Shown here: positions 18,066 to 27,403 of the stretch, piece by piece
Layout of the letters: the number at the start of each line of letters is the position of its first letter
Position numbering within the stretch: the stretch's first letter is position 1
The notes under the pieces: model-generated
The model's database searches: none
Told to the model about the DNA's origin: nothing
What the model saw: only the letters and a program-made list of their open reading frames with translations
Source of the DNA: Kribbella albertanoniae
GTDB taxonomy: Bacteria; Actinomycetota; Actinomycetes; Propionibacteriales; Kribbellaceae
Assembly: GCF_004348455.1 (NCBI RefSeq)
Contig: NZ_SMKA01000005.1
Coordinates: 40,884-104,883 of the forward strand
Length of the DNA: 64,000 bases
Direction: 5' to 3'
Program-made: the position numbers and the translations under genes

Positions 18066-19631
18066 ATGATCATCACCAGCCAGTTTCCGCCAGTCGAGAT
18101 TCTTGACGTCCCGCTGCACGATGCCGTCCTCGGGCGCGCCCAGGAGTACGGCGATCGCCCCGCGCTCGTGGACGCGGTCAGCGGCCGCGAGATCAGCTAC
18201 GCCCAGCTCGACACGATGACGCGGCGGGTCGCGGCCGGGCTGGCCGAGCTCGGGATCCGGCCCGGTGACGTGGTCGCGCTCTACAGCCCGAACACGATCC
18301 TCTACCCGGTCGTCTTCTACGGCACCACCCGCGCGGGTGCGACCGTAACCACAGTCAACGCGCTCTACACGGCCGACGAGCTGCACAAGCAACTGGTCGA
18401 CTCGAAGGCCAAGCTGCTGGTGACGATCTCGTTGTTCCTGCCGGTCGCCACGGCCGCGATCGAGGGCACCGACGTCACGGAGATCTTCGTCTGCGACCAG
18501 GCCGAGGGCTACCGCTCCGTCATGGAACTGGTCGCCTCGACCGCGCCTGAGCCGTCAGTCACCATCAATCCCGCCGAGGACGTCGCGGTGCTGCCGTACT
18601 CGAGCGGGACGACCGGCTCCGCCAAGGGCGTGATGCTGACGCACCGCAACATCGCGACCAACCTCGTCCAGGCCGAGGCCACGTTCTCGATGGAGGAGGG
18701 TGAGCGGATCATCGCGATTCTGCCGTTCTTCCACATCTACGGGCAGGCCGTGCTGATGAATCTGCCGTTCCGCTTCGGCGTGACGGTCGTCGTACTGCCG
18801 AAGTTCGAGCTGCAGCAGTTCCTGACCACGCTCGACGAACAGAAGATCACCCGCGCGTTCGTCGCGCCGCCGATCGTGCTGGCGCTGGCGAAACACCCGG
18901 CGGTGGACGGCGTCGATCTGTCGGCGCTGAAGTACCTGACGTCGGCGGCGGCCCCGCTGGATGCGGAGCTGGCCGAGGCGTGCGCGAAGCGGCTCGGGCT
19001 GGCTTCAGTGCTGCAGTGCTACGGGATGACCGAGCTGTCGCCGGGGACGCACGCCATCCCGCAGGACGACCCGGAGCCGCCGCCCGGCGCGGTCGGCAAG
19101 CTGTTCCCGTCCACCGAACAGCGCATAGTCGGTGCCGATGGCAACGATGTGGCCGACGGCGAGGTCGGGGAGATCTGGATCCGCGGGCCGCAGGTGATGA
19201 AGGGCTATCTCGGTCGGCCGGCCGAGACCGATGCGACCATCGATCGCGAGGGCTGGTTGCACACCGGCGACCTCGGGCGGGAGGACGAGCGCGGTTATCT
19301 GTACGTCGTGGATCGGGTCAAGGAGCTGATCAAGTACCACGGGTACCAGGTGCCGCCGGCCGAGTTGGAGGCCGTGCTGCTGACCGACGAGCGGATCGCG
19401 GATGCGGCGGTGATCGGGGTCGTGCAGGACGGCAACGAGGTGCCGAAGGCGTTCGTCGTACCGATGCCGGGGTCGGGGCTGACCGAGGCCGACGTTCTGG
19501 AGTACGTAGCGGCGCGGGTGGCGCCGTACAAGAAGGTGCGGCAGGTGGAGTTCATCGAGGCGGTGCCGAAGGCTGCGTCCGGGAAGATCCTGCGGCGTGA
19601 GCTCAGAGCGCGCGAGGCTGCGCGTGAGTGA
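18066..19631 (+). CDS. acyl-CoA synthetase (AMP-forming), 4-coumarate:CoA ligase family
   Basis: 521-residue adenylate-forming ligase that activates a free carboxylic acid with ATP and CoA. The P-loop reads SSGTTGSAKGVMLTHRN near residue 180, the A5 region LQCYGMTELSPG, the A8 hinge GWLHTGDLG, and the C-terminal catalytic Lys lies in PKAASGKILRREL. It lies 13 bases after the dehydrogenase gene and is the probable entry step of the pathway. The 4CL-like sequence also fits medium-chain or isoprenoid acids; specificity cannot be read. Confidence 0.9.
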   Translation: MIITSQFPPVEILDVPLHDAVLGRAQEYGDRPALVDAVSGREISYAQLDTMTRRVAAGLAELGIRPGDVVALYSPNTILYPVVFYGTTRAGATVTTVNALYTADELHKQLVDSKAKLLVTISLFLPVATAAIEGTDVTEIFVCDQAEGYRSVMELVASTAPEPSVTINPAEDVAVLPYSSGTTGSAKGVMLTHRNIATNLVQAEATFSMEEGERIIAILPFFHIYGQAVLMNLPFRFGVTVVVLPKFELQQFLTTLDEQKITRAFVAPPIVLALAKHPAVDGVDLSALKYLTSAAAPLDAELAEACAKRLGLASVLQCYGMTELSPGTHAIPQDDPEPPPGAVGKLFPSTEQRIVGADGNDVADGEVGEIWIRGPQVMKGYLGRPAETDATIDREGWLHTGDLGREDERGYLYVVDRVKELIKYHGYQVPPAELEAVLLTDERIADAAVIGVVQDGNEVPKAFVVPMPGSGLTEADVLEYVAARVAPYKKVRQVEFIEAVPKAASGKILRRELRAREAARE

Positions 19632-20229
19632 GGCAGTCCGAGCGCCCCAACAGGACCGCAGCCGGGCTACCCGGCAGCGGTTGCTGGAGGCCGCGGTCGA
19701 TTCGCTCGCCGACGTCGGGTACGCCGCAACCACGGTGGCTGTGGTCGCGGCCCGGGCCGGTGTGTCGCGTGGTGCTGCTCAGCACCACTTCCCGACACGG
19801 GCGGACCTGTTCGCGGCGGCGGTCGAGTACATGACCGAGGTGCGGCTGGCGGAGATCCGGGCCGCGCAACTGCCCGCCGGGCCGGGGCGGACCGAGGCGA
19901 TCGTGAGCCTGCTCGTGGACGTCTACACCGGTCCGCTCTTCAAAGCCGCGCTGCACCTGTGGGTTGCTGCCTCGACCGAGGAGCCGCTGCGCGCGCAGAT
20001 CGTCCGGCTGGAAGAGCGGGTCGGACGGCGTGCACACCGGGCACTGCTCGACGTACTGGACGTTTCGGAGCGGACGCCCGGCGTACGGGAGACGGTGCAG
20101 GGTGTGCTGGACATGGCACGCGGACTGGGGCTGGCTGACCTGCTGTCGGATGACAGCGCGCGTCGGCGTGGAATTGTGCGGCAGTGGAGCAGAATCCTCG
20201 ATCAGGCCTTGCTTGCGCCTGGTGTGTGA
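19624..20229 (+). CDS. TetR-family regulator of the catabolic operon
   Basis: 201 residues from the GTG at 19624, overlapping the ligase gene by 8 bases. The N-terminal HTH (TRQRLLEAAVDSLADVGYAATTVAVVAARAGVSRGAAQHHFPTR, split over residues 12-60) is typical of TetR; the C-terminal ligand domain is Arg/Leu/Glu-rich. As the last gene of the operon it is probably an autoregulatory repressor relieved by a CoA ester. The palindrome at 9689 is a candidate site. Confidence 0.88.
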   Translation: MSEAVRAPQQDRSRATRQRLLEAAVDSLADVGYAATTVAVVAARAGVSRGAAQHHFPTRADLFAAAVEYMTEVRLAEIRAAQLPAGPGRTEAIVSLLVDVYTGPLFKAALHLWVAASTEEPLRAQIVRLEERVGRRAHRALLDVLDVSERTPGVRETVQGVLDMARGLGLADLLSDDSARRRGIVRQWSRILDQALLAPGV

Positions 20230-20933
20230 CCGAAGGACCTTCTGAAGGTGTCAATGAACGCACTGGTCGACGCCCAGCCGCACTGGTGAGCCACTCGGGT
20301 CACTGACTCGCCGGCCGCGAGCAGTCTGAGTGCTGTGTGCAGTCTGAGTTGGGTGCGCCATTGCGGGAAGGTCATGCCGAGGTCTGAGCGGCAGAGTCGG
20401 CTCAGGGTGCGTTCGCTCGCGCCGACGTGCGCACCGAGTTCGGTGAGGGTGCGGTTGTCGGCTGGGTCGTTGTGGAGGAGCTCGCAGAGGGCCGCCAGGC
20501 GGGGGTCGCTCGGAGTGGGTAGGTAGGTGGGGCGTTGAGGTGACCGCCGGAGCTGGTCCAGCAGTACGGCGTACAGCCTGCTGCGTTCGGCTGGCTCGTC
20601 CATGGGAGCTGTGTAGGTGAGGATCAGCTCCCGCAGCAGTGGGCTGACGACCAGCGCGGACGGCAGCTCGAGAGCTAGCGGGTTCTCGGTCAGGCCGATG
20701 GTGTGCAGGGCGGTGTAGCCGTAGGCACGGTGTTCGTGGACGGTGCCGGCGGGGATCCAGATGGCGCGATTGGCCGGGGCGATCCAGCTCCCGGCGTCCG
20801 TGGTGACAGCCAGCACGCCCTGACCGGCGTACACGATCTGGTGCTCGTCATGCCAGTGCGCGTCGATCGCCCCACCGGCGGGGATCGGCAGGATCCCGGT
20901 GGTGGCCTGATCAGCTTGGCGGGTTTGCGGCAT
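20202..20933 (-). CDS. AraC-family regulator with cupin sensor domain
   Basis: 243 residues. The N-terminal cupin (HWHDEHQIVYAGQGVL, WIPAGTVHEHRAYG) supplies the ligand pocket and the C-terminal double HTH begins at about residue 160 (VGASERTLSRLCRSDLGMTFPQWRTQLRL, in parts). It is transcribed away from the MFS gene 55 bases off, so it probably controls that exporter, as NimR-type regulators do. It overlaps the TetR gene tail-to-tail by 28 bases. Confidence 0.87.
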   Translation of the reverse strand: MPQTRQADQATTGILPIPAGGAIDAHWHDEHQIVYAGQGVLAVTTDAGSWIAPANRAIWIPAGTVHEHRAYGYTALHTIGLTENPLALELPSALVVSPLLRELILTYTAPMDEPAERSRLYAVLLDQLRRSPQRPTYLPTPSDPRLAALCELLHNDPADNRTLTELGAHVGASERTLSRLCRSDLGMTFPQWRTQLRLHTALRLLAAGESVTRVAHQCGWASTSAFIDTFRRSFGHTPGASKA

Positions 20934-20987
20934 AGGTTGGCATTTTATCGGAAGCCGGACACGCGCTGTGGGGACGACGATCGATGG

Positions 20988-22121
20988 GTGAGGAAAATCC
21001 CGCCCATTGGGCTGATGGCGATCGGGCATGCGTGCGTCGATGTGTACCAAGGCGCCGTACCGGCTCTGGTGCCGTTCCTGGTCGCCGAACGCGGCCTCGG
21101 GTACGTCGCAGTCTCCGGGATCACGCTCGCCGCGACGCTGCTGTCATCCGTGGTGCAGCCGGTGTTCGGGGTGCTGACGGACCGGCGGCCGTTGACCTGG
21201 CTGATCCCGGTGAGCATGACGACGGCCGGGCTCGGGATCGCGCTGATCGGGGTCGGCGACGTCTACTGGCTGGCGTGGCTCGCGGCCGCATTGTCGGGCC
21301 TCGGGGTCGCGGCTTACCACCCCGAGGCGGCTCGGATGGCGCGGGCCGTGAGTGGTGGCAGCCATGTCGGGATGAGCTGGTTCTCGGTCGGCGGGAACCT
21401 CGGGTTCGCGTTGGCGCCTGCGCTGGTGACACCGATCATTGCGGTCGGCGGGTTGGGGTGGACGCCGGTGCTGATCGTTCCGGCGTTGGTCGGCGCGGTG
21501 ATCACCCGCGTGGCGGTCCGGTCCACGAGTTTTGTTGCTGCGGGCAACAGTCTGGCGATCGTAGGCTCTGATGACTGGTCGTCTTTCCTGCGGTTGTCGG
21601 TGATGATGGTCTTCCGCTCGATCGTGTTCGTCGGCCTCGGCACCTTCATCGCCCTGTACGCCGGCCAACGGGTCGGCGGCGGAACCACCACCGGCGGGAT
21701 CGCCCTGTTCATCCTGTTCGCCTTGAGCGCGGTCGGCACCCTGCTCGGCGGCCGGTTCGCCACCCGCTTCGGGCGGATCCGGACGTTGCGCGCGTCGTAC
21801 GGGATCGCCGTACCGGCGCTGGCCGGGCTGGTGTTCGTGCCCGGGCCGGCGTTCTTCGGCTTCCTCGGGCTGACCGCGATCGCCATGGCCGTCCCCTTCT
21901 CCCTGCACGTCACCCTCGGCCAGGACTTCCTCCCCACCCGCGTCGGCACCGCCGGCGGCATGACGCTGGGACTAGCCGTCAGCATCGGCGGCATCGGCAC
22001 CCCGATCCTCGCCACCCTCGCCGAGCACACCTCCCTCCACACCGCCCTCTCCACCCTGATCGCCCTCCCCCTCGCCTGTGCCCTGATCGGCTACGCCCTC
22101 AAAGAACCCGTCACGGAGTGA
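20988..22121 (+). CDS. MFS transporter, fosmidomycin-resistance (Fsr) type
   Basis: 377-residue membrane protein with about twelve transmembrane segments. AIGHACVDVYQGAVPALVPF at the N-terminus and GLGVAAYHPEAARMA near residue 100 are hallmarks of Fsr-like efflux proteins. The GTG at 20988 gives an N-terminus VRKIPPIGLM directly before the first helix. It is divergent from the AraC gene and overlaps the downstream hydrolase gene by GTGA. Confidence 0.87.
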   Translation: MRKIPPIGLMAIGHACVDVYQGAVPALVPFLVAERGLGYVAVSGITLAATLLSSVVQPVFGVLTDRRPLTWLIPVSMTTAGLGIALIGVGDVYWLAWLAAALSGLGVAAYHPEAARMARAVSGGSHVGMSWFSVGGNLGFALAPALVTPIIAVGGLGWTPVLIVPALVGAVITRVAVRSTSFVAAGNSLAIVGSDDWSSFLRLSVMMVFRSIVFVGLGTFIALYAGQRVGGGTTTGGIALFILFALSAVGTLLGGRFATRFGRIRTLRASYGIAVPALAGLVFVPGPAFFGFLGLTAIAMAVPFSLHVTLGQDFLPTRVGTAGGMTLGLAVSIGGIGTPILATLAEHTSLHTALSTLIALPLACALIGYALKEPVTE

Positions 22122-23458
22122 TCCCTGTGCAGAATTTTCTCGATGATCTGGTCGCCAGCGGCCGCGAACGCGGGCTGCAGGTCGCGGCCTGTCTGGACGG
22201 TGAGCTGATCGTCGACGCCTGGGCGGGGACCGCTGGTCCGGACACGCTCTTCCCGGTCTTCTCGGTCAGCAAGGGGATCGGCGCGACCGTCGTCCACATC
22301 CTGGTCGATCGCGGACTCGTCGGGTACGACGATCGCGTCGCTGAGCTCTGGCCGGCCTTCGGCAAGCACGGCAAGGACGTGATCACGGTTGGGCAGGTGC
22401 TGGAGCACAGCGCCGGGGTGCCGTTCTTCCCCGCGGGGCTGACGCCGGACGAGATCGCCGATGAGAAGCTCGTCGCGGGCCTGATCGCTGAACAGCCGCT
22501 GGCCTGGGAGCCGGGGACGCAGACCGGGTATCACAGCCTCACGTTCGGCTACCTCGTCGACCACATCGTCCGCGGTGCGTCCGGGCAGACGCTCGGCGAG
22601 GCCGTACACGCGTTGATCGCACAGCCGCTCGGGATCGCGGACGAACTGTTCGTCGTCCCGCCTGTGCAGTTCGCGGATCGGTTGGCCGAGGTGGACGACT
22701 CCGCGTTCGACCCGTCGGTGTTCGGGGAGACGTTCCAGCGGGTCGTCGGCGGGATGACGATCGGGTCGATGGTTCCACGCCGTACGACGCCACCGGGCCG
22801 ATCGTGGTCGATGGCCGCGCCACTGCCGTTCGGCGCGACGATGACAGCGCGTGCAGGAGCGCGACTGTACGGCGTACTGGCAACAGGTGGTGAGCCACTG
22901 CTGTCCGCGGAGACGCTGGCCGCTGCCACGCGCATCCGGCGGCGGGACGCGGATGTGGTGGTCGGCGTACCGGTGCTGAAGTCCTACGGGTACTCGCATG
23001 GTGACGAGGTGACCGGTGGCCGGCCGGAGGCGTTCGGCTTCGGCGGTCTGGGTGGCTCGGAGGCTTACGCCGACCCGACGACACGCCTGTCGTTCGCCTT
23101 CACCCACAACAGGCTCACACCCCCGACCGAGGTCGACTCAGCGATCGAGCTGGCAAAGCGAGTGCGTGCGCTAGCGGCGAGCGGTCTTACGGCGGTTGAC
23201 CTTGGCCGCCAGTTCGTCCGGGTTGCAGTCGGCCAGGTGGTCGCGGATGAGCAGGTGGATGAAGGAGTACTCGCCGGGCGCGGTGCGGGCGAGGACGAAG
23301 CGGTCGGCTGCATACGTGAGGAAGGCGCGGCGGCGCCAGGGCAGGTCGCCGTTCCAACAGAGGAGGACGTCGAAGAGGACGCGGTAGAGCCGGCCGGAAC
23401 GCAGCGTCTGGCCGGGCCAGATGCCAACGGAGACGAATCCGAAGAGCAGACCGGGTAG
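22118..23458 (+). CDS. beta-lactamase-family serine hydrolase with run-on C-terminus
   Basis: GTG start coupled to the MFS gene. The first 350 residues are a class C beta-lactamase/esterase-like domain: S-x-x-K in FSVSKG near residue 50, Tyr in GYHSLTFG near residue 138, and a C-terminal GFGGLGGSEA motif. Such enzymes cleave esters or peptides. After RVRALAASG the frame has no stop for 95 more codons, and those codons are antisense to the 3' end of the NTPase gene; their Val/Glu/Gly-rich product has no visible fold. The natural stop appears to have been lost. Confidence 0.8.
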   Translation: MIPVQNFLDDLVASGRERGLQVAACLDGELIVDAWAGTAGPDTLFPVFSVSKGIGATVVHILVDRGLVGYDDRVAELWPAFGKHGKDVITVGQVLEHSAGVPFFPAGLTPDEIADEKLVAGLIAEQPLAWEPGTQTGYHSLTFGYLVDHIVRGASGQTLGEAVHALIAQPLGIADELFVVPPVQFADRLAEVDDSAFDPSVFGETFQRVVGGMTIGSMVPRRTTPPGRSWSMAAPLPFGATMTARAGARLYGVLATGGEPLLSAETLAAATRIRRRDADVVVGVPVLKSYGYSHGDEVTGGRPEAFGFGGLGGSEAYADPTTRLSFAFTHNRLTPPTEVDSAIELAKRVRALAASGLTAVDLGRQFVRVAVGQVVADEQVDEGVLAGRGAGEDEAVGCIREEGAAAPGQVAVPTEEDVEEDAVEPAGTQRLAGPDANGDESEEQTG

Positions 23459-25309
23459 GACCGCGAGGTCGTGTCCAGTGAAGTCGGCTCCCAGAGCTGC
23501 TGCCAGGGCTAGACCGGCCAGGCCGCCGCCGAGTGCCCACGACGCGAGCCGCCAGTAGGCCAGCGGCCGCTCCTCGTATGGCCAGGACGGCGGGAAGCTG
23601 AGGGTGCGGATGCCCCACGCGACGAACAGACCGATCACGAAGCCAGGCGGGAACCCACCCTGGAGGATGATGGCTGCCGGTAGCAGCTCGATCAGTCCCA
23701 TCGCGGCGACGAGCAGAACGACACTGGTGGACAGTCCGAGGATCAGACCCAGCAGCAGCACAACCAGCTGCCGTCGACCGCCGGTGCGGAGCGAGATGAC
23801 GTCTCGGGCGGCGGGCCAGCGGACAGAGAGCAGGACAGCCGGTACGGCGACGGTCAAGCCGGCGACGACGCCGTACTGAGCTGTGGTTGCCAGAGTCGCC
23901 CCAGCCACGAGGCCGCCGAGCAGAGCGGGCAGGCCAACGACGTGCAGCAGGTACACAACGTCCGGATGGATGAGGCCGTCCTGGCTGCCGGGGTTGGGCC
24001 AGCGCGGCACCACGGTGTGGGCGCCGCGGCGGTTGCTGGTGCGCCAGGCGAGGGTTCGTAGCGCGCGGACGGCGGCGAGGGCGCCGTACTCGCGCTGCGT
24101 GGACCGGCGCCGGGCGAGTACCTCGACGATGAACGTGTCGAACAGGCCGCGTCGTACGTCGGCCGGGTCGTCGGCCGCAACGTCGCGGTCCTGGTAGGCG
24201 AGGAGGAGGACGTTGAGCATCAGCGGGGAGTTGACGAGGTCCCACAGTTCGTCGTCCTGCTCGATGGCTGCGCGGGCGCCGTCCAGTTCGGGGCCGACGG
24301 TGGCGAAGTAGTCGAGGACCTGCTGCCGGGAGAGCCTGATGTCGACGGCGCCCTGGACGCGGAGCGGAGTCTTGAGGTGCTCGTAGTCGTGGGTGCGGCA
24401 GGTGACGGCGAGTCTGGCGATCGAGTAGCTCATCCGCAGCTCGTCGAGGACGCCGGCCAGCTTGTCGCGGTGGGCGGGGTCGATCTCGTCCAGACCGTCC
24501 AGCAGCAGCGCGAAGCGGCCGTTGACCAACCACCGTCGACCCGCTGCGGGATGGATGCCGTACCGGTTATCGAGCTCGTCGAGCAGCCAGCGGACGAAGC
24601 CGGCCAGCAGCGGGCTGTCGCGCGGGTGATCGTCGGGACCGCGCGACACCGACGCCGTCCAGCCCGACAGGTTCACGAGGACCGGGATCGGCTCGGTCTC
24701 GTCGGCGTGCGCCTGCTCGGCGAGAGTGCGGGCCAACTCGAGGAGCAGGGTCGTCTTGCCTGCTCCGGGCGCGCCGAGGATCAGCATCGAGAACTCGAGG
24801 TCGTCGAAGACGGTGGCGATGTGGGCGTCTTCCGGCAATGAGTGCGGCTCACTGTCGAGCGGCCGGACGACGATGTCGTACGGGCGGGCGACCACCTCGG
24901 GACGTTGGTCGAGCGCCAGGGCGACCCGGGTCTGGGCGGCGAGGGAGACATCGACCCGCCGCTGCAGGTAGCGGTCCACCTGGGCCAGCGCGTTCGCCCG
25001 GTTGCGGGGTTTGTCGGCCGAGCGGCTGGCGATCACCGGCCGTTGGCGGCTGCGGACTTCGGCGAGGGCGGTCAGCACGAGGATCAGCCAGAGGACGCCG
25101 ATCGCCGGCCACGTCCAGGCGACGTACGGGGCGAGGAAGGCGGGCGCCGTACCGCCGGTGCCGACGTTGATCGCGATCGGGAGCAGGACCAGGCTGAGCG
25201 AGGCGGTCAGCACGATCACGACGGCACGCAGCACGGTGTCACGGATCCTCACGCCCGGAGCGTATCGGTCCGTATCGGCCTGTGGATGGCCGCTGCCGGA
25301 GTTGTTCAA
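23171..25309 (-). CDS. membrane-anchored NACHT NTPase
   Basis: 712 residues. Two transmembrane helices lie near residues 28-85, then a cytoplasmic NACHT ATPase: Walker A GAPGAGKTTLLLELA near residue 180, Walker B FALLLDGLDEID near residue 262, and a sensor-like RLAVTCRT. A predominantly alpha region follows, then about seven hydrophobic segments (residues 430-640) and the tail FIHLLIRDHLADC. STAND/NACHT proteins work as signal-controlled switches in regulation, programmed death and phage defence. The membrane-spanning C-terminal half suggests an effector or sensor in the membrane. Its target is unknown. Confidence 0.82.
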   Translation of the reverse strand: MNNSGSGHPQADTDRYAPGVRIRDTVLRAVVIVLTASLSLVLLPIAINVGTGGTAPAFLAPYVAWTWPAIGVLWLILVLTALAEVRSRQRPVIASRSADKPRNRANALAQVDRYLQRRVDVSLAAQTRVALALDQRPEVVARPYDIVVRPLDSEPHSLPEDAHIATVFDDLEFSMLILGAPGAGKTTLLLELARTLAEQAHADETEPIPVLVNLSGWTASVSRGPDDHPRDSPLLAGFVRWLLDELDNRYGIHPAAGRRWLVNGRFALLLDGLDEIDPAHRDKLAGVLDELRMSYSIARLAVTCRTHDYEHLKTPLRVQGAVDIRLSRQQVLDYFATVGPELDGARAAIEQDDELWDLVNSPLMLNVLLLAYQDRDVAADDPADVRRGLFDTFIVEVLARRRSTQREYGALAAVRALRTLAWRTSNRRGAHTVVPRWPNPGSQDGLIHPDVVYLLHVVGLPALLGGLVAGATLATTAQYGVVAGLTVAVPAVLLSVRWPAARDVISLRTGGRRQLVVLLLGLILGLSTSVVLLVAAMGLIELLPAAIILQGGFPPGFVIGLFVAWGIRTLSFPPSWPYEERPLAYWRLASWALGGGLAGLALAAALGADFTGHDLAVLPGLLFGFVSVGIWPGQTLRSGRLYRVLFDVLLCWNGDLPWRRRAFLTYAADRFVLARTAPGEYSFIHLLIRDHLADCNPDELAAKVNRRKTARR

Positions 25310-25333
25310 CGATCACGTAAGTTGGCCTTTGTC

Positions 25334-26788
25334 ATGACTACCGAGCGGATCGACCGCGGAGGTGTCGGGCTGCGGTCGGAACGCGGCCCGATTCTGCTCG
25401 CGGTGATGCTGAGTACCGGGCTGGTCGCACTCGACGCGACCATCCTGGCCACGGCCGTTCCCTCGGTGGTCGAGGACCTGGGTGGGTTCACGCAGTTCCC
25501 TTGGCTGTTCTCGATCTACCTGCTGGCCCAGGCGGTCTCGGTGCCGATCTACGGCAAGCTCGCCGATCTGCGCGGGCGGAAGCCGATGATCCTGTTCGGG
25601 GTCACGCTCTTCGTTGTCGGGTCGGTGCTATGTGGGTTCGCCTGGAGCATGCCGGCGCTGATCGCGTTCCGGCTGATCCAGGGGATCGGTGCGGGTGCGA
25701 TCCAGCCGATCGGGATGACGATCATCGGCGACATCTACACGGTCGCCGAGCGGGCCAAGGTCCAGGGTTATCTGGCCAGCGTGTGGGGGATCTCGTCGTT
25801 CGTCGGGCCGACGCTCGGTGGGGTCTTCTCCGACTACATCTCGTGGCGCTGGATCTTCTTCGTGAACGTGCCCCTCGGTATCGCGGCGGCGATCGTGCTC
25901 CGCAAACGCTTCCAGGAGAAGACGGCCGAGAAGACGAAACACCAGATCGACTACGCGGGCGCCGTACTGCTGGCTGTCGGTGGTTCGCTGCTGCTGCTCG
26001 GCCTGCTCGAGCGTGGCGTGATGTGGGCCTGGGATTCGCCCGTCAGCATCGTGATCCTGACCGTCGCGGTGATCCTGATCGTGGCCTTCGGCCTGGTCGA
26101 ACGCCGGGCGGCCGAGCCGATCCTGCCGCCGTGGGTGTTCAGCCGCCGGGTGCTCAACTCGGCCAACGCGACCGCGTTCCTGATCGGCCTGCTGATGATG
26201 GGACTGTCGACGTACGTGCCGGTCTTCGCGCAGGGCGTGCTCGGGACGTCCGCTTTGATCGCCGGCTTCACGCTGGCCGCGATGACGATCGGCTGGCCGA
26301 TCTCGGCCTCGTTGTCCGGCCGGATCTACCTGCGGCTCGGGTTCCGCTGGACGATGCTGCTCGGCTCGGCCTTCGTCGTACTGGGCGCCGGAATCCTGCT
26401 GACCGTCGGTGCGACCAGCAGCGTGTGGCAGCTCGCCGCAGCCTGCTTCGTGATCGGCGTCGGCCTCGGCTTCTCCTCCGCACCGGCCGTCGTCGCGGCC
26501 CAGTCCTCGGTCGACTGGCAGCACCGCGGTGTCGTCACCGGCACCAACATGTTCGCCCGCTCGGTCGGCAGCGCCGTCGGCGTCGCCACCTTCGGCGCAG
26601 TGGCCAACGGCGAGATCGCCGCCCGCCTCGGCGGCGCCCACGAGGACCTGGAAAAACTCCCCGCCACCGTCCTCGCCCCCGCCATCCACGACGTCTTCTA
26701 CGGCGCCGCGGCAGCCGCCGTACTACTCATAGTCGCCGTAGCGTTCATCCCCAACCGCATCCCCGAAAAGCCGCTCGGCTCTAGTTAG
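25334..26788 (+). CDS. MFS drug:H+ antiporter, 14-TM (DHA2) type
   Basis: 484 residues with about fourteen hydrophobic segments. Motif C-like LDATILATAVPSVVEDLGG starts the first helix, the loop 2-3 motif reads GKLADLRGRKPM, and GIGAGAIQPIGMTIIGDIY follows. It exports hydrophobic drugs or metabolites by proton exchange. It is divergent from the NACHT gene 24 bases away, so the two promoters must be compact. The gene ends with an 8-base tail-to-tail overlap with the next gene. Confidence 0.9.
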   Translation: MTTERIDRGGVGLRSERGPILLAVMLSTGLVALDATILATAVPSVVEDLGGFTQFPWLFSIYLLAQAVSVPIYGKLADLRGRKPMILFGVTLFVVGSVLCGFAWSMPALIAFRLIQGIGAGAIQPIGMTIIGDIYTVAERAKVQGYLASVWGISSFVGPTLGGVFSDYISWRWIFFVNVPLGIAAAIVLRKRFQEKTAEKTKHQIDYAGAVLLAVGGSLLLLGLLERGVMWAWDSPVSIVILTVAVILIVAFGLVERRAAEPILPPWVFSRRVLNSANATAFLIGLLMMGLSTYVPVFAQGVLGTSALIAGFTLAAMTIGWPISASLSGRIYLRLGFRWTMLLGSAFVVLGAGILLTVGATSSVWQLAAACFVIGVGLGFSSAPAVVAAQSSVDWQHRGVVTGTNMFARSVGSAVGVATFGAVANGEIAARLGGAHEDLEKLPATVLAPAIHDVFYGAAAAAVLLIVAVAFIPNRIPEKPLGSS

Positions 26789-27365
26789 GCAGCGGACCGG
26801 TCAGCCCGAACCACAAGCTGACCCCGAGCAACACAACCCACAGGCAGCCAAGGCCGTACCCGACCCGCACCTGAGTAGCCGTCGGCAACGGCTTGCGGGC
26901 CACCTTGCTCACGATCAGCAGGACGACCAGGCCGAGCACGAATGTCAGGATGACCGACCCCACCGCGGCCGCCCACCCATAGCTGATCGGTGTGGCCAGA
27001 TGCTGCACGTCACCGAACCGCTTCTCGTTCCCGCCGTCACCCCGATGCCCGAGCAGCATCGACGAACTCGCCGCGACGGTCGACATCACATAGGTCAGCA
27101 CCGCCTTCAGCACCGGGCTCAGCCGTCGCCGCAGCACGAACATCGCCGTCATCACCACCAGTGGCCCGCCCATCCACGCCCACCCGACCGCCCGCAGTAC
27201 AAGCTCGTCCGTCCCGGCAACATCACCGATGGACCGAACCACGTCACGAACCACCAGATCGCCGAAAACCCCCGACAGGATCAGTACGGCGAACGCCGTC
27301 AACGGCGCGTACTTCGCCCACCGCCCGAGAGCGACGAGCATCAGGATGATGGGTGAGTTCCGCAC
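26781..27365 (-). CDS. hypothetical membrane protein, five TM segments
   Basis: 194 residues with hydrophobic stretches at about residues 15-35, 65-80, 95-110, 130-155 and 170-190, separated by Arg-rich loops. It starts with GTG at 27365; a downstream in-frame ATG at residue 9 is possible. No family is recognised. It is divergent from the NUDIX-GNAT gene and convergent with the MFS gene. Confidence 0.65.
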   Translation of the reverse strand: MRNSPIILMLVALGRWAKYAPLTAFAVLILSGVFGDLVVRDVVRSIGDVAGTDELVLRAVGWAWMGGPLVVMTAMFVLRRRLSPVLKAVLTYVMSTVAASSSMLLGHRGDGGNEKRFGDVQHLATPISYGWAAAVGSVILTFVLGLVVLLIVSKVARKPLPTATQVRVGYGLGCLWVVLLGVSLWFGLTGPLPN

Positions 27366-27403
27366 GGACGAACTCTGTCAGACGAGCGGTCTAGGTTTTG
27401 AGC

